Below the pieces are notes generated by a model that was not told the origin of the DNA, did no database searches, and saw nothing but the letters and a program-made list of their open reading frames with translations. This document shows, in pieces, positions 35,601-45,889 of a DNA stretch of 64,000 bases. The position numbers and the translations under genes were made by a program. The stretch's first letter is position 1, and each line of letters opens with the position of its first letter. The stretch is from Stenogyne calaminthoides. Taxonomy: Eukaryota > Streptophyta > Magnoliopsida > Lamiales > Lamiaceae. The stretch is taken from contig JBBCBC010000025.1 of NCBI GenBank assembly GCA_037126765.1, positions 13,857,639 through 13,921,638 on the forward strand, in the 5' to 3' direction.

Positions 35601-36799
35601 CTCCATATGATGATGCCCAACTAATAATCCGTGACCGTTTTCCTGTTCCAAGGCTGGTGGTTTGTGATCAGCATGGCTCTCAGGTAATCTTTATAACCTG
35701 ATTTATTTATTCGATCCTGTTAGGATTTCCAATGTGGCAAGTCTGCCCATTACCAAGGTCTACGCACGAAGAACGAAACACCAAGACGAATCAATTCACT
35801 CTGGTGTTTCGTTCTTCGTGCGTAGACCTTGGTAATGGGCAGACTTGCCACATTGGAAATCCCAACAGATCCACATTTCTACATGCATTTTATGTGGCTG
35901 TTACTTTTTAATCTTGATCTTGAAAATTGTTAATTCATCGTTTGAGCTCAATTTACTTCCCTCGAATATAATAACAAACTAAACCTTATCAGACTTGGTA
36001 AGGTCAGCTATATGGGATAAGCCTGAGTTTGTTGTTATGATGATGTCCTTATCTAAAGACATTCTCATGCTTCATCATCTTCTTATAGCTGTTGAAGAGT
36101 TGGTCTCATACAATATTATGTTGGTCCTTGTGTATAAAGCCTATGTCCATGAATGTTTTCTCTTGCTCATTTTTTCTCATCTGACGGAGTGTTTACGTTC
36201 ACCATTGTTTTTTGCAACATTTTCATTTGGCTGGTAGCAGCTTTAGTATGTAGTAATTATCTTTGAAGACTTAGATGTACCTTTTGGCGATTCAGAACAT
36301 AATGTAAATTAATTTATAGTTGCTTTTAGTTTATTAGTGGTTGGTTGTTCGTTTCTTAAATATGAGCAACACTTGGGTGCATCAGTTGCACCGTGCAATG
36401 GGTGCACAACTAATACTGTTCAATGAAAACAACTAATATTAATCAGTGAAAACACTAAATAGTTGATCAGCTAATACCTTTCAATAAAACAACTAATACT
36501 AACTATACCATTTAAAAATGCACTTAAGTGGTGCATAGAAGTATTTGCCCTTTAATATATTTGGGTGTTCTTGATTTTTATGATTATTTTATAAAATCTA
36601 TGATATGATCAGTAAATTGGACTCGACTTTGTTTAAATTGCAACAGGCAAGGTTCTTATTGGCAAAGCTGAACCCCTCAGCCACTTACAGTAATGCACAC
36701 GAGATGATGAATACTGGATCCGATGTCATCTTTACTGATGATGTAAGTCTACAAGTGTTCGTTGATCACCTTCAACGGTTAGCAGTCCAAGCTTCTTAA
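26695..36799 (+). CDS. SEC23: COPII coat GTPase-activating subunit SEC23, twelve exons
   Basis: SEC23 pairs with SEC24 on Sar1-GTP at endoplasmic-reticulum exit sites, forms the inner COPII coat and stimulates Sar1 GTP hydrolysis. Exons: 26695-27456, 27665-27838, 29951-30112, 30916-31058, 31690-31765, 32165-32334, 32690-32762, 33299-33376, 34238-34399, 34489-34752, 35579-35683 and 36647-36799. They sum to 2322 bp (773 residues), the normal family size, and every junction is GT-AG and in frame. Seen in order: zinc finger C61-x2-C64 and C83-x2-C86; trunk domain from about 135 (FLFVLDTC); beta-sandwich and helical regions (GFDATRWLDR, FNLRRSQFVQ); a gelsolin-like C-terminal part (RILLLDSYFSVVIFHG, PVPRLVVCDQHGSQ). 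Arg725 in ARFLLAKLNPS corresponds to the family's Sar1-activating arginine finger. The start is the first ATG before the conserved GVRMTWLNWPRSK. Plants have several SEC23 isoforms; which one is not decided. Confidence 0.97.
28150..28560. repeat. Non-coding repeat in SEC23 intron 2, MITE-like
   Basis: It opens TTTGGGTATGTTTGATTTGG with GGATTTCAAAATCC-like palindromes, and closes with GGATTCAAAATTCCCAAG. The middle (GTGTGTTTGTTTTGAG, TGTATTATTATATTATTGTTGA) resembles 30340-30440 in intron 3. Probably a hAT- or Harbinger-type MITE family; borders are uncertain. Confidence 0.4.
30290..30655. repeat. Non-coding repeat in SEC23 intron 3, related to the intron-2 repeat
   Basis: It shares GTGTGTTTGTTTTGGGCTTT, a TTGTATTATTATATAATTAT stretch and a GATTGAATGATG word with 28150-28560. 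Its ends carry AAAACCGG words in both orientations: AAAACTGGTTTTTGAAA at the left, TTTTTAAAACCCAAAACAAA at the right. Non-coding. Confidence 0.45.
31824..32086. mobile_element. Degraded Stowaway-like MITE in SEC23 intron 5
   Basis: The left end CTCCCTCCTGTCGAGGTTAT and the right end AACAGAAGGAG are diverged inverted repeats with TA on both sides. It sits between exons 5 and 6 and ends about 80 bp before the exon-6 acceptor. Confidence 0.5.
34904..35183. mobile_element. Degraded Stowaway-like MITE in SEC23 intron 10
   Basis: The left end CTCCCTCTGTACCAATAAGA and the right end AGCGGTACGAAGCGAG are imperfect inverted repeats, and TA flanks both sides. Internal words (GGGACACACGAAAATAAGAA) match Stowaway interiors. 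Confidence 0.55.
35328..35506 (+). mobile_element. tRNA-derived SINE in SEC23 intron 10
   Basis: The tRNA-like head carries an A-box-like TGGCTTAGCCC (35335-35345) and a perfect B box GGTTCGATTCC (35394-35404). The body is shared with 6476-6663 and the tail is GATC plus A7. The 17-bp duplication AGAGAGGGGAATTGTTT is perfect on both sides (35311-35327, 35507-35523), so the insertion is young. It lies 72 bp before the exon-11 acceptor. Confidence 0.92.
35718..35867. mobile_element. 150-bp foldback with TG/CA ends in SEC23 intron 11
   Basis: Two 66-bp arms (35718-35783 and 35802-35867) pair with one mismatch around an 18-bp loop. The ends read TGTTAGGATTTCC and GGAAATCCCAACA. GATCC lies directly outside both ends (35713-35717 and 35868-35872). 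TG/CA termini with a 5-bp duplication are the mark of LTR-integrase insertion, not of a DNA transposon foldback. There is no coding capacity. In the SEC23 pre-mRNA it would form a long hairpin. Confidence 0.8.
36366..36546 (+). repeat. Repeat with GTTGCACCGTGCA end in SEC23 intron 11
   Basis: It carries CAGTTGCACCGTGCAATGGG, AACTAATACTGTTCAATGAA, repeats of ACAACTAATA and TTAAAAATGCACTTAAG. It is an inverted relative of 5103-5250 in FKBP intron 2. It ends about 100 bp before the exon-12 acceptor. Confidence 0.5.
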
Positions 36800-38018
36800 A
36801 TGGTAAAAGAGTCAGTCCACTCGTTTACGCCTCTTGAGTTGTTCCCTTCGATAAGAAATAGGTTGTGTTCTTTTTTTTGGGCGTGCGAGTCTTTTGCTAC
36901 TTGAATGCAGAAGAGATGGACTACTTTGTAACTTATGAGTCGTATTTAAAAGATTAAAAGGGTATAGTGTTAGTTAAGAAAATACATTTTTGGGTTTGAC
37001 AGCAGGGAGGAGGATCATTCATATATTTCTAGTTTCTTTCCCACATTTTATATTGCACTGTGAATTTGAATTTTTTGTATTAAATTTTTGGATTTATTTG
37101 TTGGAAGGCCAAGTTTAAACAATTTTAATCCATTTATTTGGGATGCATAATAACAGAGCAAATCTTGTGTGGTGGTGTAATATCTGATTATTTGTGTGAT
37201 AGCTTTAAATTCTATATATTATCCAGTCAGTGTTTTGAATTTTCATTTTTGATTAAATGGTGGTTTTAAAAAAGTAATTTTAAGTACATGGAGTTGCCTC
37301 CTGATTCTAAACTGTGGGACCACCGTTTCCTAATCTGATGGTCTTTCACATTGAGAACGTGGTTTGAATTACGATTAGAATTTTTTTTGATGTTCCGAGT
37401 TTGATTTGCTAACATTGACTGAACTATAATTTAGTCTCAATTGTTGATCTCTTTGTTCAATTTTCACAATGGTCATCCATTTGGGTTTAAATATTGGATG
37501 GAAATATGTTTCATTGTAGTGAAATTTTAGATGGGAGTAGGTCTTTGTAAAATTTGTTACCTGTAAAATTTTTGTTCAATATTTATAGATTTATTATTCA
37601 GTTATAACAATTAATAATTTTTTGTAGTATAAATCATGTTTTTTAGCTATCAATGATCAGTACACTTTTATAATATAAGTTACATCTTTAAGTATAACTA
37701 GTAATATATATTTTGTAATAGTAATTCATATATTTTAGTTATCTATTTTGTAGTAGTACTTCATATATTTTAATTATCACGACTAATACTCTTTAATAAT
37801 ATATAAATTATACCCTTTATCTAAATTCGTGGATCTCTTGTGTGAAATTGTTCATAGTATACTTTACCTTTAAATAGAGAGAGAACATGTTTAAACTTAT
37901 GGATGAAATCAAATGGAAATTGTGGGCCATTGCGTGGTATCTTTACTGGGCAAATTGCTATTTATTACAAAAACCCAAAGTCCTACTAGTACTGATAACT
38001 ACGATCAGTGTACAAAAT
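36800..38018. other. SEC23 3' UTR and downstream intergenic DNA
   Basis: The first 300 bp after the stop codon should be the 3' UTR; several AATAA-like words occur but no single poly-A signal can be chosen. The rest is AT-rich and without recognisable genes. Confidence 0.5.
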
Positions 38019-38028
38019 AATTCCCGAC

Positions 38029-38279
38029 GGTCCTCAGGACATAGCCAAGTGGTAAAGCTTGTGATGATATGAGGAGAAATCCCGACAAAGTAAGTTCGAA
38101 CCCCGTGTGGAACAAATTCTCGTTTGAAATATGGAGGTTTGTCATGAGGATTGAATCATGTTGGCTCTCTCCCACAAGTGTCTGCCACTTGGGCACATCC
38201 TTCAATTTACCCCCGCCCGAGGGGCCAAAGGCACGGGTGGGGGGAGTTTCTCGTATCTTCCTCACAAAAAATAAAATAA
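38029..38279 (+). mobile_element. Second tRNA-derived SINE family downstream of SEC23
   Basis: A box TAGCCAAGTGG (38042-38052) and B box AGTTCGAACCC (38093-38103) have the normal spacing. The body is about 250 bp with an A-rich, AAATAAAATAAA-type tail. The perfect 10-bp duplication AATTCCCGAC is at 38019-38028 and 38280-38289. The body differs from the SINE in the two gene introns. Confidence 0.85.
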
Positions 38280-38289
38280 AATTCCCGAC

Positions 38290-38640
38290 TACAAAATTGT
38301 TCAGTTAAATAATAATACCCATTATAACCCTTATTCATATCACAATCACTCTATCCAAAACCACTCATCAGATCACTCAACCACCCGAATGCCCGCTTTT
38401 TCTCTCTCTCGCCATCACTCCAACAACCCCCACCCCACTCTAAAAGTCGGTTGTGGTGAAGGAGTCGGAAGGTGGGAAGAGAAGGATGGGCAGAGGATGG
38501 CGGTTGGTAGGCGTTCTTTGACCTTTTTATAATTTTTTTTTCTTGTAGATCTGATGGATTAATATGATTTTGTGGTGGTGGTTGAGGCGACGGAGATGGT
38601 GGTGGTAGTAGCCTGAAACATTCAACGTGAGTGCAGAGTT
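38290..38640. other. Intergenic DNA left of the chromovirus
   Basis: No gene seen. A CT-rich stretch and GGTGGT-rich words (38570-38610) are present but are low-complexity sequence. Confidence 0.5.
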
Positions 38641-38920
38641 TGTTACGAGAGAGAGAGAGAACGAAGAAGGCAAAAACTGTTATTTTTATTTCATCAAAAT
38701 TGGGTTTACAAGACGGGTTCTGGGATATTTATAATATCCCAGCCCAACACTTTACAAGCGCGGCCCAATTGCTAAATGGGCCGTCGACTCACTAGACCCA
38801 AGCAATTATTAAAAGAAAAGCCCGTCAGACAACTAACTCTAAAGACTAGAAATGCTCGTGTCTCGCACGTGAGCACGAAGGTTATTCGAAGTTATACTTT
38901 TCCTCTGGCGAACTATAACA
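38641..38920 (-). repeat. Chromovirus 3' LTR
   Basis: 280 bp from TGTTACGAGAG to GAACTATAACA, with TGTTA/TAACA inverted ends. Its right half (38765-38920) matches 55586-55743. On the minus strand the polypurine tract AAGAGGGGGCC (within 38923-38940) abuts it. Confidence 0.75.
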
Positions 38921-38949
38921 TTGGCCCCCTCTTGGCGACGCTTGTCCTC

Positions 38950-39118
38950 AAGCGAGCAAATGGGAATACTTCTGACGGACCATTTCAAAATCCTCCCATG
39001 TCGCCTCTTCATCCGGTAAATGCGACCACTGCAAGAGCACTTTTGTGGTGGCGGCGTTGCCACGTTTGACCATCCGACGAGATAGGATCTTGGTCGGAGT
39101 GAGAATAACCCGACCGTC
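38950..39118 (-). pseudogene. Chromodomain at the C-terminus of the chromovirus integrase
   Basis: The minus-strand frame reads GRVILTPTKIL, then KVLLQWSHLPDEEATWEDFE and VRQKYSHLL before a stop about 30 bp from the polypurine tract. This is the chromodomain form seen in plant chromoviruses (VLVQWxxLPxEEATWED). It targets insertion to marked chromatin. Confidence 0.75.
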
Positions 39119-39143
39119 ATCATCAAATTATGGTAAAATGGCA

Positions 39144-40476
39144 TTAACCTTCTCTGAATGAACCACTTTTCTCTTGAGCAATGAAACATGAAATGTGGGA
39201 TGGATTTTCGCCGATGGGGGGTAAAGTCAGAGTATGGGCCACATTACCCACGCGATAGACAATTTGAAATGGCCCTGTATATATGGGGCTAAGCTTCCAA
39301 GCGTGACTGCGGTGTATGGACAATTGGCGATACAGGCGCAATTTCAAATATACCCAATCACCAACCATGAATTCCCTCTTAGTACGGTTCTTGTTCGCAG
39401 TAGCAATCATCCTCTCTTTGGCTTGGTTTAGTAACTATTTTACTTTTTGTATGATGAGCTGTTTTTTCTTGAATCACATCATCCACACCTTGCAGGTAAC
39501 TTTTCAAGTAAGGACCTATGTTAAGCAAATGAGGCTTATAGCCATACAATGCTTCAAAGGGTGTCATGCGTATAGCCATGTGAAAATTTGTGTTATACCA
39601 AAACTCTGCAAGTGGTAACCACAAAGCCCATCCCTTAGGGTCATTACCACACATACTGAGTAGATAATGCTCCAAACATTTAATCGACTCTCTGTTTGGC
39701 CATCGGTTTGAGGGTGATAAGCAGTGCTAAGTAGCTACTTAACCTCCAGTAGATGGAAAAGCTGCTTCCAGAAATGACTTGTAAAAATCTTGTCTCTACC
39801 AGAGACAATGGTGGGAGGCAAACCATGTAGCTTATAGATAGAAGTAAGAAACACTTGAGCTAGATGTGAAGTTGTATAAGGATGGGTTAGAGCAACAAAA
39901 TGACTGTATTTGGTGAACCTGTCCACAATCACGCATATAGTGCATGCCCCTTAGATTTAGACAATTGCTCAATGAAGTCCATAGAAATGTCCTCCCATGC
40001 TCTCTCTAGAATAGACAATGGCTGTAGCAATCCAGGAGATTTAAGTAACTCATGTTTGCACAGTTGATAAGTGTGACATTCAGTCACAAACTCGTGAACC
40101 TAACTCTTGAGACCTTGCCACTAGAACACCCCTGAAATCCTGTGATAGGTGGCATCCACACCGAGTGGCCCCTAGTAGCTGAAGAGTGCATATAATCAAT
40201 GATCTTAGATCTCAAACCATGAGCAACTCCAACATATAACTTGCCTTTGAACCTCACTAGCCCAGAAGAATACTCCCACAATGACAGATTATAAGGGCAA
40301 GTTAATCTCTCAGTAATGATTTGAGACACCATCTGATCTCCTTCATAGCCATCTTGCAATTCATCAACCCAAGCAGGTTTGAGTGAAGTAATTGCATAGC
40401 TCTCACTATTTCCAACTTCTCTTCTAGAGAATGCATCTGCCACTACAATTTCTTTTCCTTGCCTGTACTCTATCAC
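39144..40476 (-). pseudogene. Chromovirus integrase, frameshifted
   Basis: Zinc-binding HHCC remnants are HSSATRGHS and ECHTYQLCK (about 40180-40060). The core starts with SMDFIEQL, then the block 39932-39735 (IVDRFTKYSHF, SGRDKIFTSHFWKQLF). The YHPQTDGQTE Glu region lies at about 39720-39690, after a frame change. It continues with 39675-39379 (LAEFWYNTNFHMAIRMTPFEALYG) and 39410-39144 (FMVGDWVYLKLRLYRQ, YTGPFQIVYRVG). Stops or shifts break it at least four times. Confidence 0.82.
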
Positions 40477-40619
40477 ATAGTCATAGCCCAGTAGCTTAGT
40501 GAGATACTTATGCTATAATGGAGTAGAAATCTTATGCTCTAGCAAATATTTCAAGCTTTGATGGTCAGCTCTAATGATAAATGTAGAATGTAGTAGGTAA
40601 CTCCTCCATTTATCCACTG

Positions 40620-41118
40620 CTAGGATGATAGCCAGACTTTTTCATACATCGATAAGCCAAGATTCTTAATTCCCAGAGCTTTGCTCAAGAAGGCCAGTGG
40701 ATGGTTATCTTGAATCAACACAACCCCCAACCCTCCATAACTGGCATCTGTCTCTACTACGAATGGCTTAGAAAAATTTGACAATTTTAAAATAGGAGAA
40801 TTGACCATTGCTTCTTTCGATCTGAAGAAAGCTTGTGCAACTTCATCTGTCCAAATAAACTGACCTTTCTTGGTCAAGAAAGTTAAAGGCTTGGCAATGA
40901 TGCCATAAGACTTTATGAACTTTCTAAAATAACTTGTCAGTCCTAGAAAGCATTTTAATGTGTGGAGTTGGCCAATCCTGCGTCACTTTGAGTTTTCTAG
41001 GGCCAGCCTGGACACCATTGATAGAGATGATGTGTCCTAAGTATTCCACTTGAGGGAAACCAAACTCACACTTAGAGGCTTTGGCCTGCAATTGATTGCT
41101 GACCATGATGTCAAACAC
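40620..41118 (-). pseudogene. Chromovirus RNase H and connection domain
   Basis: 41118-40924 reads AKASKCEFGFPQVEYLGHII, the end of reverse transcriptase. 40877-40620 reads FIWTDEVAQAFFRSKEAM, FVVETDASYGGLGVVLIQ and HPLAFLSKAL, the start of gypsy RNase H with its catalytic Asp. The rest continues, broken, to about 40480. Confidence 0.82.
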
Positions 41119-41620
41119 CTTCTTGAGATGATCTGTGTGTGATTCATGTTTTGATTGTAGATCAGTATATCATAAAATAAAACTAACACAAAGTCTTTGA
41201 GATGAGCAGTAAACACCTTATTCATAAGTGCCTAAAAAGTGGCAGGTGCATTTCAGGCCAAAAGGCATGACTAGAAATTCATACAGCCCTAAGATAGTCA
41301 CAAAGGCTATCTTAGGCACATCTTCTGGACTCATTCTTATTTGATGGTACCCAACCCTTAAATCAATCTTAGAAAACAACTTTGCCCCTCCCAGCTCATC
41401 AATCAGAGGAATGGGGTAGCTATCTTTGTTGGTAATAGAGTTTAACTTTCTATAATCAACACTGAATCTCCAAGTTCCATCTTTCTTCATCACTAGTATC
41501 ACAAGTAAGGAGAAAGGACTGTTGCTGGGTTGAATTACACCTTCTTTAAGCATTTCTACAACCATCTTCTCAATTTCTTGTCTTTGTAGATAGGAGTATC
41601 TGTAAGGTACTAAGGTTGTT
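41037..41620 (-). pseudogene. Chromovirus reverse transcriptase
   Basis: Readable words: EGVIQPSNSPFSLLVILVMK, KDGTWRFSVDYRKLNSIT, PIPLIDELGGAKLFSKIDLR, GYHQIRM and FLVMPFGL. The catalytic YxDD region lies at 41200-41160 and reads LVLFYDILIY, so one catalytic Asp is lost, and a frameshift separates it from the main block. Inactive. Confidence 0.85.
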
Positions 41621-41816
41621 GTTTAATAGGAGTAGTGCCTCCTTTTAGCTTGATATAATGATCTAGCCTTCTATGTGGTGGCAAAGAGGTTGGCATTTGA
41701 AAAATAGCTCTGTATTCTTCCAATAGAGGTTCCAGTTCAGGAATAGTCTTACATTTGCTTACTTCAGATTCTGCTTTAATAATGCACAGAAAATCTTGAC
41801 CATCAGACTGACTTCT

Positions 41817-42104
41817 CTAAACCATCATTTTCAACTGCTTACCTGTGATCATACTAAACTGCATTTTTTCTTCACCAATGCCTTGCAAGCATATAGTCTT
41901 TCTATCTTTCTGAAATTCCACCTTATGCATCCTGAAGTCAAAAGTAATTGGTCCCAACTGACTCATCAAGTCTACCCCCAAAACCATATCACAACCTCCC
42001 AAACTAAGTATTCTTATAGATGAACAAAATTTGTGTTCTCCAACTTGCCACTCAAACTTAGGACATCTGGAGTTGCACTCCGTGCATCTTGCTGTCATCT
42101 GCAA
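41817..42104 (-). pseudogene. Chromovirus aspartic protease region, C-terminal part
   Basis: The 95-residue block reads GCDMVLGVDLMSQLGPITFD, the usual C-terminal sequence of Ty3/gypsy protease (GxDxVLGxxWL). The catalytic D-S/T-G motif is expected at about 42190 (SESTHSFMDT in frame) and is only partly legible. Confidence 0.6.
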
Positions 42105-42213
42105 TAGTGACCATTAGAGGAGAAGTGTACTCCACCACACAACCTAATTTCTTTGCAATATTAGTGTCCATGAAGCTATGAGTACTTTCTGAATCCCATA
42201 AAATAGTAATTAC

Positions 42214-42461
42214 TTAATTACCCATTTTTCTAGCAATCTTCATAGTATCTGGATTTTGTAGTCCTGATACAACATTTAAGGAGACAATTGGATACTGTCC
42301 ATCATCTATTGGATCTTCAAACACTAGTTCATTATCATCTTCAACTCCATCTTCCACCAGTATTACAAAAGTCTTCTTGCACTTATTCCCTATGTGATAG
42401 ACCTCATCACAGTTAAAACATATGTTTTGTCTTCTTCTAACATCCATTTCTGCAGGAGTAT
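42214..42461 (-). pseudogene. Chromovirus gag zinc knuckle, 3' side of the copia insertion
   Basis: CFNCDEVYHIGNKCKK is a CCHC knuckle close to the family form CFNCDEKFxxGHxCK. It follows TPAEMDVRRRQN, the usual upstream word. The copia insertion lies directly upstream at 42462. Confidence 0.8.
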
Positions 42462-44413
42462 TGTTGGGGTTATACTGGAAAGTATGCTTTTACTTTGTAT
42501 AACCAAACTGATTTTTCTGTCTTATTTAATGAAATAAATTATTTATCACTGATGCTTTAAATATCATTGAATGTTATATATATTTATTGCATAATTGTTC
42601 AATAAAAAGTACGTGTTACATTGTGGTTAATTTAGTGATACCAGATCACAGAAGATTAAAATTAACAGTCTCTTGTAACTAAAAGTATGCGGTTCACGAC
42701 CTAGATGGAAATGAACAATCCGTCGTGAAAGGTTGAAGTGTAAGGCTCAGATTGGCTTGTCTTGACCAAGAGATTACACTAGTGCATGACTGATGCATTG
42801 AACAAGGACCTACAGGAGGATAAATTCTTCAGCACTGAACCAGGAAGAATTAGACCTCAGTGGTTCGTTATTTCTTAATCTTCGTCCCTTAAATAGGATC
42901 GTGTGTGGTTAGTAATTATTGCTTTTACTTATGACGGGTAGAGAATCAATGAGATTCAATACTTTATATCTTGGGCAATATTACTGGTCACATGCGATTG
43001 CTAAGATTTAATACGAAGAATCGTGTGCGAGTACGCTCGTTTGATTTTCCCCCTTGGGAGGTTCATAAGATTTATCATATCAAATCTTGCAAGTGGAATT
43101 TGTTTCCGGTATGGATAATAATGTTGAACCGTTCCTTAACCAAGGATAAAAGATATTAATTAATGGAAAGCTATTTCAGTGGCTTGAATTAATTAATGGG
43201 CTAGATAATCTTAAACACGGAAAATAATAACCGGGAGCCATATTAACAGTAATATGGGTTAAGATGGATAGTGCAATATTAATTATGTAGTGGGATTAAT
43301 TAATATTTATGGGCTTGAATAATATTGTGGCTCAATATTAGATATTTAAAGTCCATTAGAAAGTCCAACCTTAATTCTCCTAAAGGCCCCTCAAGTAGCC
43401 CAAACATAATGTCCAGTAACTGAAAAATGTGTTTAAAATAAAATAAATTATTGTTGCCTAATTTTCCTAAAAGTTTCGAAAATAATAAATAAAAGAGGGA
43501 GAAAGATTTTTTTTGAATTTTGTTATGGAATGTAGATAAGTATTCTTGGAATACAAGATTATCTTATTAAATTCAAGAAATCTCCCACTTGGTTATTTAT
43601 TAAGCATATTTCGAAATTTATGAATAAATAAGAAGAGGAAATATTTTCTTGATTTTCTTGAAAATATATTATGGAAGATATGTAATCTTGGAATACAAGA
43701 ATATCTCATAAATTCAAGAAGATCCAAATCCTGGATTCCTACTCCTTATTTTTTGAAAAATACCATAACAAGAGGAGTTGAAATTTTTGTGAAATATTTA
43801 ATTATGGAGAAAAAAATATATGAGATATATTCAAGATTTCTTGGAGATCAAGAAAAAGATTTTCCCATCTTTATTTCCACCTAAAATTTCGACCAACCCC
43901 TCATTATAAATAGGGGATGAATGTTTCATCCCCAGGGGAACACGAAAATTAGTTTTTCGGAAAAATATCAGCGTCGATAAAATATCAAATATTTTGAAAC
44001 GTCGACAGATTGTGTATTTTCGAAAATCTTCAATTGTGAGTGTGCAATTCCATGTGTTGGAAAAATTAGAAATCCACAAAGGTGGTGCAACAAATAATTT
44101 ATTTTCCCTTTTGTTAATTGTTCGCGAGTTTCCTTCCACCGGATTGACGAGCAAGGGCTAGAGAATACTTGGTAAGACTTTTTGGTGTGTTCTTATCAAT
44201 TGAGTCCATTGCCATTCCAAACAGGTTAGTTCACGTAAACCCATAGCAATTCGCGTCGTCGTAGGATTTATGTGAATTTGTTTATATCATGATTTGTTGT
44301 TGAATTATTATTTGAATTGATATAGGATTAATTCATGCTAGTAATAATTGTTAGAATTAAATTTGTATTTAAATATTCATCTCGAATAGATCCGGACAAT
44401 TAATTCCCCAACA
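42462..44413 (+). repeat. 5' LTR of the nested copia element
   Basis: 1952 bp, TGTTGGGG to CCCCAACA. TATA box TATAAATA at 43905-43912 is followed directly by the hairpin GGGGATGA-TCATCCCC (43913-43933) at the probable transcript start. The open frame at 42971-43159 is repeated in the other LTR and is not a gene. Confidence 0.9.
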
Positions 44414-44415
44414 AC

Positions 44416-44427
44416 TGGTATCAGAGC
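44416..44427 (+). other. Primer binding site, initiator tRNA-Met
   Basis: TGGTATCAGAGC two bases after the 5' LTR is the exact copia site complementary to the 3' end of initiator tRNA-Met. Confidence 0.9.
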
Positions 44428-44704
44428 CTCGGTTTTGGGCTCTGAATTTTAAATTGTAATTTAATTCATTTTCATTAAATTTGAAATTGGATAGTAGAAT
44501 TGCTAGATCTTTTTTGCAGGTATCCAATTGTCATTGAATTTAATGTGTTTATTTATGCATGCATATAAATTGTGGTTTTAATTCGACTCGTTCGAATTCG
44601 TTTTTACCTAAATGAGAAAATCTCACGAGTAGATTAGGATTTGTTTGATTCGATTCAATGTAATGGGATCGTCTAGATCTAGGTTTATTTATTTATCGTA
44701 AATA

Positions 44705-45190
44705 AATTGAAACCGGATCGTGAGCCAAGACGAAGACGATGAATTAAAGACGAATGGATCCGGAATCGGGCGCGGGCGCGCCCAGGCGTGGGGCAAGGCC
44801 GAGAGCCGAGCGAACGTGGGATCGCGGTCGATCGCACATGGGCGCTGCGGAAGACTTTTGGCAGGCGCGATCAAAGGCAGACGTGGCAGAGGCACGCCAA
44901 AGACACGCGGATGCAGACGGAGGGCGGCGAGGCAGACACGCAGGATTGCATAGGCGGAGTGGAGCGCCTCGCGGCGGCGCTGGCTAGAATGCGCCGACGC
45001 TCGCCGAGCGAGACGGTATCACGCCGCAACGTGGCGCCGGGCACTTTCGGGGCCCTTCCGCACGGGACGCCCACTCAACACAACCGGGTGTTAGGGCGGC
45101 ACTAATTCGCGCGTAGTTAGTCGATGACGCCACGGACGGGCAAACCTTTTCGAGACCAACGGTGAAGGCGAAGAAGACGATTTCTCGAGA
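44705..45190 (+). other. GC-rich leader segment of the nested copia element
   Basis: A sharply GC- and CpG-rich tract (GGGCGCGGGCGCGCCC at 44768, GCGCCTCGCGGCGGCGC at 44965) lies inside an AT-rich element, between the primer site and gag. Overlapping open frames on both strands are due to base composition. A shorter GC-rich tract sits at the same place in the other family member (61540-61760). Confidence 0.6.
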
Positions 45191-45889
45191 TCAAGACATG
45201 ACAAAAATTAACCGTCACAATTGGATATATGTGCTCAATGTGTTTAATTTTATTTTGATGTTTATGCATTATTTTATGCTTATTTAAATTGTGTTTAGAT
45301 TTGCGATGCATGAGAAAATATTTTGAAATATCTCACTTTCGAAAATTACTAAGTATGCTTAAACAATTAATTGACAATTTTATTCCGTATAATAAAATTG
45401 AATTAATTTTAACCTCCATGATTTATTTATTTGTGAATTCTTTTGGAGAAATTCCCCCCACGGGACGGTCAAAAGATAGCTTTCACATGAATAAATTCCA
45501 AATGGATGATTGTGGATTATTACTAGTGGCGACGATGACCCTCCCCATGAGGCTCGTTCAAAGCTAAATAATAATTCTGTATTTAATCATGGTTATTACT
45601 TAGGTATAAAATTGATATGCATATTCTTACCCGAAGCCCCTGTCAATTTTATATTGGTCAAGTGGGAGCCAACTATTAATCTGGATATTAAAGGTTTGTA
45701 ACTGTTCTTGTTTGTAACCTGCTTGAATGTGTTTAAATAATGATCCACCCCACGTGACTTATTTAAATTGTTTTGAGATGTTGGCTGATGCATGTTCATA
45801 TTTTTTTTGAGATTTTAATATGATGCATGTGATCGAACCTTGTGATATATTTGTGCTTATGCATATAGTTATTTATTTCAGTTCAGCAT

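Noticed and set aside
42971..43159. 62-codon frame repeated at 50220-50408
   Set aside because: Repeated only because both lie in LTRs of the same element; diverges without coding constraint in the third LTR.
44720..45105. Several overlapping open frames on both strands in the GC-rich leader
   Set aside because: High GC removes stop codons; the frames are Arg/Ala-rich, overlap each other and match no domain.
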